Part shown: piece by piece, positions 61,490 to 64,000 of the stretch
Position numbering within the stretch: the first letter of the stretch is position 1
Layout: each line of letters begins with the position of its first letter
NCBI RefSeq assembly: GCF_003259255.1
Contig: NZ_QGOL01000016.1
Location: forward strand, 1-64,000
From: Algoriphagus litoralis
GTDB taxonomy: Bacteria > Bacteroidota > Bacteroidia > Cytophagales > Cyclobacteriaceae
Length of the DNA stretch: 64,000 nucleotides
Direction: 5' to 3'
Notes under the pieces: generated by a model
Database searches by the model: none
Seen by the model: the letters and a program-made list of their open reading frames with translations, nothing else
Told to the model about the DNA's origin: nothing
Position numbers and translations under genes: made by a program

Positions 61490-64000
61490 TCACTCACTTT
61501 TCAGACTCTTCACTGGATTCATCCGAGCAGTTTTTATCAATTGGAAACTGACCGTTGAGAGAGCAATCAACAATCCTGCACCTCCAGACACTACAAACAT
61601 CCACCACTCCAGTGAAATTCTAAAAGCAAAATCCCGAATCCAAAATTCCATGAAATACCATGCTATTGGAATTGCTATCAAAAAACCCAATAGAACAGGT
61701 TTCAAGAAGTCTTTTGTAAGAAGATTTAAAATTTGCGGTTCAGAAGCCCCGTTGATTTTCCTGATGCCAATTTCTTTTGTCCTTCTGATTGATTCATAAG
61801 AGGACAAACCAAACAATCCTAAGCAGGCAATAAAAATTGCTAAACCTGTGAAAAAGTTGAAAATCAAATAAAATTGTTGGTCAGCTTTATATTGGCTGTT
61901 GAAGAAATCATCGAGGAAAAAGTATTTGAAGGGTTCTTCCGGATAAAACTTTTTCCATTCGGATTCAGCAAAATCAATTAACGTCGTGAGATCTTTCGGA
62001 CCGTCCCCAGTTTTGGTAAAATTCAAAGTGATGTATTCACTGTAATTAGGCTGGAGATAAAAGATGATTGGCTCAAAATCATTCTTCAGGGATTTGTGAT
62101 GGTAATCCTTCACCACCCCTACTATTTCTTTTACCCCGCCAAAAACAGCGATTTGCTGGTGAATTGCGTCGCTTGCTTTCTCGTAACCAAGGCGCTTAGC
62201 GGCAGTTTCGTTGATTAGAATCGCATGATCCTGCGTCCCGAAATCAGGAGCATTTTCATTTGATTTCGCGATTTCATTGCCACTTATCGGCTGGTCTTCT
62301 TCAAGAAATCTTCCTGCTGCCAGTTCCATTCCGAAAGCCGAAGTATACTCATAATCCACGCCCATTACGTGAAAAAATTTTGCGTTTTCAGGTTCATCAA
62401 GCCTCCTCACAAAATTGTTTCCCCTGATTTCCGTCGAAGGCACATTGCGTGAAAGGGTTACGTTTTCAATCATGTTGAAGCTTTTCAGAGAAGTCTTGTA
62501 TGCAGACATTTTTGTTTGAAACTCGGGTAAACTATTGGCAAATCTTGCTCCTTCAATCACCAGTTTCTGTTCAATATCCACTCCCAAATCGTAATTTCTC
62601 ATAAAGGAAAGTTGCCTGTTGATTGTAAATACCACCATCATAAAGACGGCTGCTACCATAAACTGAAATACAACAAGACCTTTTTTCATCCATTGTCCCT
62701 GTCCTGAACTTGAAAGATTTCCCTTCAGGACAGCAATTGGATGATAGCTTGATAGTATAAATGCAGGATAAAATCCGCTCAAGAGTGTTCCCGAAATGAA
62801 AATCAAAACGATCCCGAAAATTACTTTTGGCTCAAGCAAAATTGAATTTTCAAATGGGATATCAATCAAAGTCGAAAAAATGGGCATACTCAAGTGGGAA
62901 AGAAAAATTGCCAACCCCAATCCTAAAACATTATAGAGAAATGCCTCCATCATATGTTGTAAAACCAGTTGAATCCGGGATGCTCCGATTGTTTTTCTAA
63001 GTCCAGATTCTTTGGCCCTTTCCATTGACTTAACTGTCGAAAGGTTCACAAAATTCACCCAAGCCAATATCAAAATGCAAATGGCAACTACTGAAAGACT
63101 ATAGACAGTCTGAGCATTTCCATTTACTTCCAACTCATTTTTCAGATTTGAATTCAAATGAAGCTCTGGTACAGGGTTGAAATTCATTTCATAAGCAAAG
63201 CCTTGCTCTCTTCGGTCAGCCGTATGGAAATCAATAATGGGTTGAAAAGATGCGGCGAGTTGATGAGGATCAATTTCTGGTTTTAGAAGAATATAGGTGT
63301 AAAAATTTTCCCAGAACCACGCATTTTCTGTTTCATCGCGATAGTCAGTTTGTCCGTCATCCCAATTATACATTGTGGGGTAAGAAACTAAAAAATCAAA
63401 TTTCAGGTGGGAATTTTCAGGTGAATCAGCAGCCACTCCTGTAATCTGAAGATCGGTGGAGCCAAAGTAAGTTTTGGACTGAATAGATTTTCCGACCGGA
63501 TTAACTGATCTCCATTCCTTTCCGAAATATTTTTCCGCGATTGTTTCAGAAATTACGACTGAATTTTGATCTATCAGTGCACCATTAGAATCTCCCAATA
63601 CCAATGGGAATGTAAAGACCTGAAAGAAGGAATTGTCCGTGTAAAAAACCTTTTTCTCTTCGAAAACAACCTGTTCTTTTCCCTTTTGAATAGAGAATAC
63701 TCCCGGCTGGGGCATTAGCCTCACAAAGGTTTCAACCGATTCCGGAAAGCTTTCCACCAAAGTCTTTCCTACAACAGGAAAAGTAGTGGCAAGACTGGTT
63801 TCCAATTCCCCGTATTTATATTGAGTCAGGTCAACCCGATAAGTCCGATTGGCATTTTCGTGAAACAAGTCGTGGCTCTTTTCAAAACTGACATACTGAA
63901 AAATCAACAGACATGCGGCCATGCCTGTCGCTAAACCAAGAATATTGATGATTGAAAAGACCTTGTTTTTTAGCAGGGATCGCCAGGCGAATTTGATGTA
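61490..64000 (-). CDS. ABC permease 10, double MacB_PCD-FtsX type (5-prime end outside window)
   Basis: The frame stays open to the right edge, where it reads YIKFAWRSLLKNKVFSIINI, the usual second to twenty-first residues region of the family. So only the first two or three codons lie beyond 64000. An internal Met start would cut off TM1 and is rejected. Coupling motifs are AKESGLRKTIGASR and TKEIGIRKINGASE, and the C-terminus is RMNPVKSLKSE. With at least 836 residues it is the longest copy in the window. Confidence 0.88.
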   Translation of the reverse strand, partial: YIKFAWRSLLKNKVFSIINILGLATGMAACLLIFQYVSFEKSHDLFHENANRTYRVDLTQYKYGELETSLATTFPVVGKTLVESFPESVETFVRLMPQPGVFSIQKGKEQVVFEEKKVFYTDNSFFQVFTFPLVLGDSNGALIDQNSVVISETIAEKYFGKEWRSVNPVGKSIQSKTYFGSTDLQITGVAADSPENSHLKFDFLVSYPTMYNWDDGQTDYRDETENAWFWENFYTYILLKPEIDPHQLAASFQPIIDFHTADRREQGFAYEMNFNPVPELHLNSNLKNELEVNGNAQTVYSLSVVAICILILAWVNFVNLSTVKSMERAKESGLRKTIGASRIQLVLQHMMEAFLYNVLGLGLAIFLSHLSMPIFSTLIDIPFENSILLEPKVIFGIVLIFISGTLLSGFYPAFILSSYHPIAVLKGNLSSSGQGQWMKKGLVVFQFMVAAVFMMVVFTINRQLSFMRNYDLGVDIEQKLVIEGARFANSLPEFQTKMSAYKTSLKSFNMIENVTLSRNVPSTEIRGNNFVRRLDEPENAKFFHVMGVDYEYTSAFGMELAAGRFLEEDQPISGNEIAKSNENAPDFGTQDHAILINETAAKRLGYEKASDAIHQQIAVFGGVKEIVGVVKDYHHKSLKNDFEPIIFYLQPNYSEYITLNFTKTGDGPKDLTTLIDFAESEWKKFYPEEPFKYFFLDDFFNSQYKADQQFYLIFNFFTGLAIFIACLGLFGLSSYESIRRTKEIGIRKINGASEPQILNLLTKDFLKPVLLGFLIAIPIAWYFMEFWIRDFAFRISLEWWMFVVSGGAGLLIALSTVSFQLIKTARMNPVKSLKSE

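Overview
The window looks like chromosomal DNA from a Bacteroidota bacterium of the order Cytophagales, most like the Cyclobacteriaceae/Algoriphagus group. This is a judgement from content, not from a database search. The grounds are families largely confined to this phylum (DUF6266, GxxExxY, four-helix-bundle S23-type proteins, DUF4136, DUF4097, 800-residue double FtsX-type permeases starting MLKNY), candidate -7 boxes of the TAnnTTTG type, many TTG starts, moderate to low GC, and AT-rich simple repeats between genes. No tRNA, rRNA, CRISPR array, transposase or phage module was seen.

Region 1 (1-2.9 kb) is a sparse accessory stretch: a DUF6266 protein, a small unknown ORF, an XRE regulator and several REP-like palindromes. 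Region 2 (2.9-26.2 kb) is a complete-looking Wzx/Wzy-type capsule or exopolysaccharide locus, all on the minus strand. Read in transcription order it encodes the outer-membrane export lipoprotein (Wza-like), the Wzc-like tyrosine autokinase/co-polymerase, sugar-nucleotide enzymes (ManC, UDP-glucuronate decarboxylase, Fcl, Gmd, a UDP-HexNAc-type dehydrogenase), the Wzx flippase, a hexapeptide acetyltransferase, an unrecognised helical-repeat protein, five glycosyltransferases, the remains of a polysaccharide pyruvyltransferase, an EpsG/Wzy-type polymerase, a second acetyltransferase and a Wzi-like outer-membrane protein with a terminator behind it. Predicted precursors are GDP-mannose, GDP-L-fucose, UDP-xylose and a UDP-N-acetylhexosaminuronic acid. 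No priming phosphoglycosyltransferase lies in the window.

Region 3 (26.3-30.8 kb) holds a Zn-ribbon protein, a decayed SAM methyltransferase, an SDR-family protein, a DUF4136 lipoprotein, an OmpA-type lipoprotein and a GxxExxY protein. It is followed by a 1-kb tandem array of 89-bp units (30.77-31.80 kb).

Region 4 (31.8-64 kb) is dominated by an unusual cluster of ten paralogous ABC permeases, all on the minus strand. The first is in an operon with the only ABC ATPase and a TolC-type outer-membrane factor. The other nine follow in series with no ATPase of their own, interrupted by a Gfo/Idh/MocA oxidoreductase plus DUF1080 operon and by a DUF4097 protein. Gaps between permeases are filled with a dispersed repeat family, and two gaps share a 32-bp palindromic element not explained by any gene. 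The tenth permease runs off the right edge.

The best second-look items are the ten-permease/one-ATPase arrangement with its shared palindrome and conserved 5-prime gene ends, the 89-bp tandem array, intergenic repeat sequence that has entered coding genes (gmd and the end of the UDP-glucuronate decarboxylase), and two gene remnants (pyruvyltransferase and methyltransferase).
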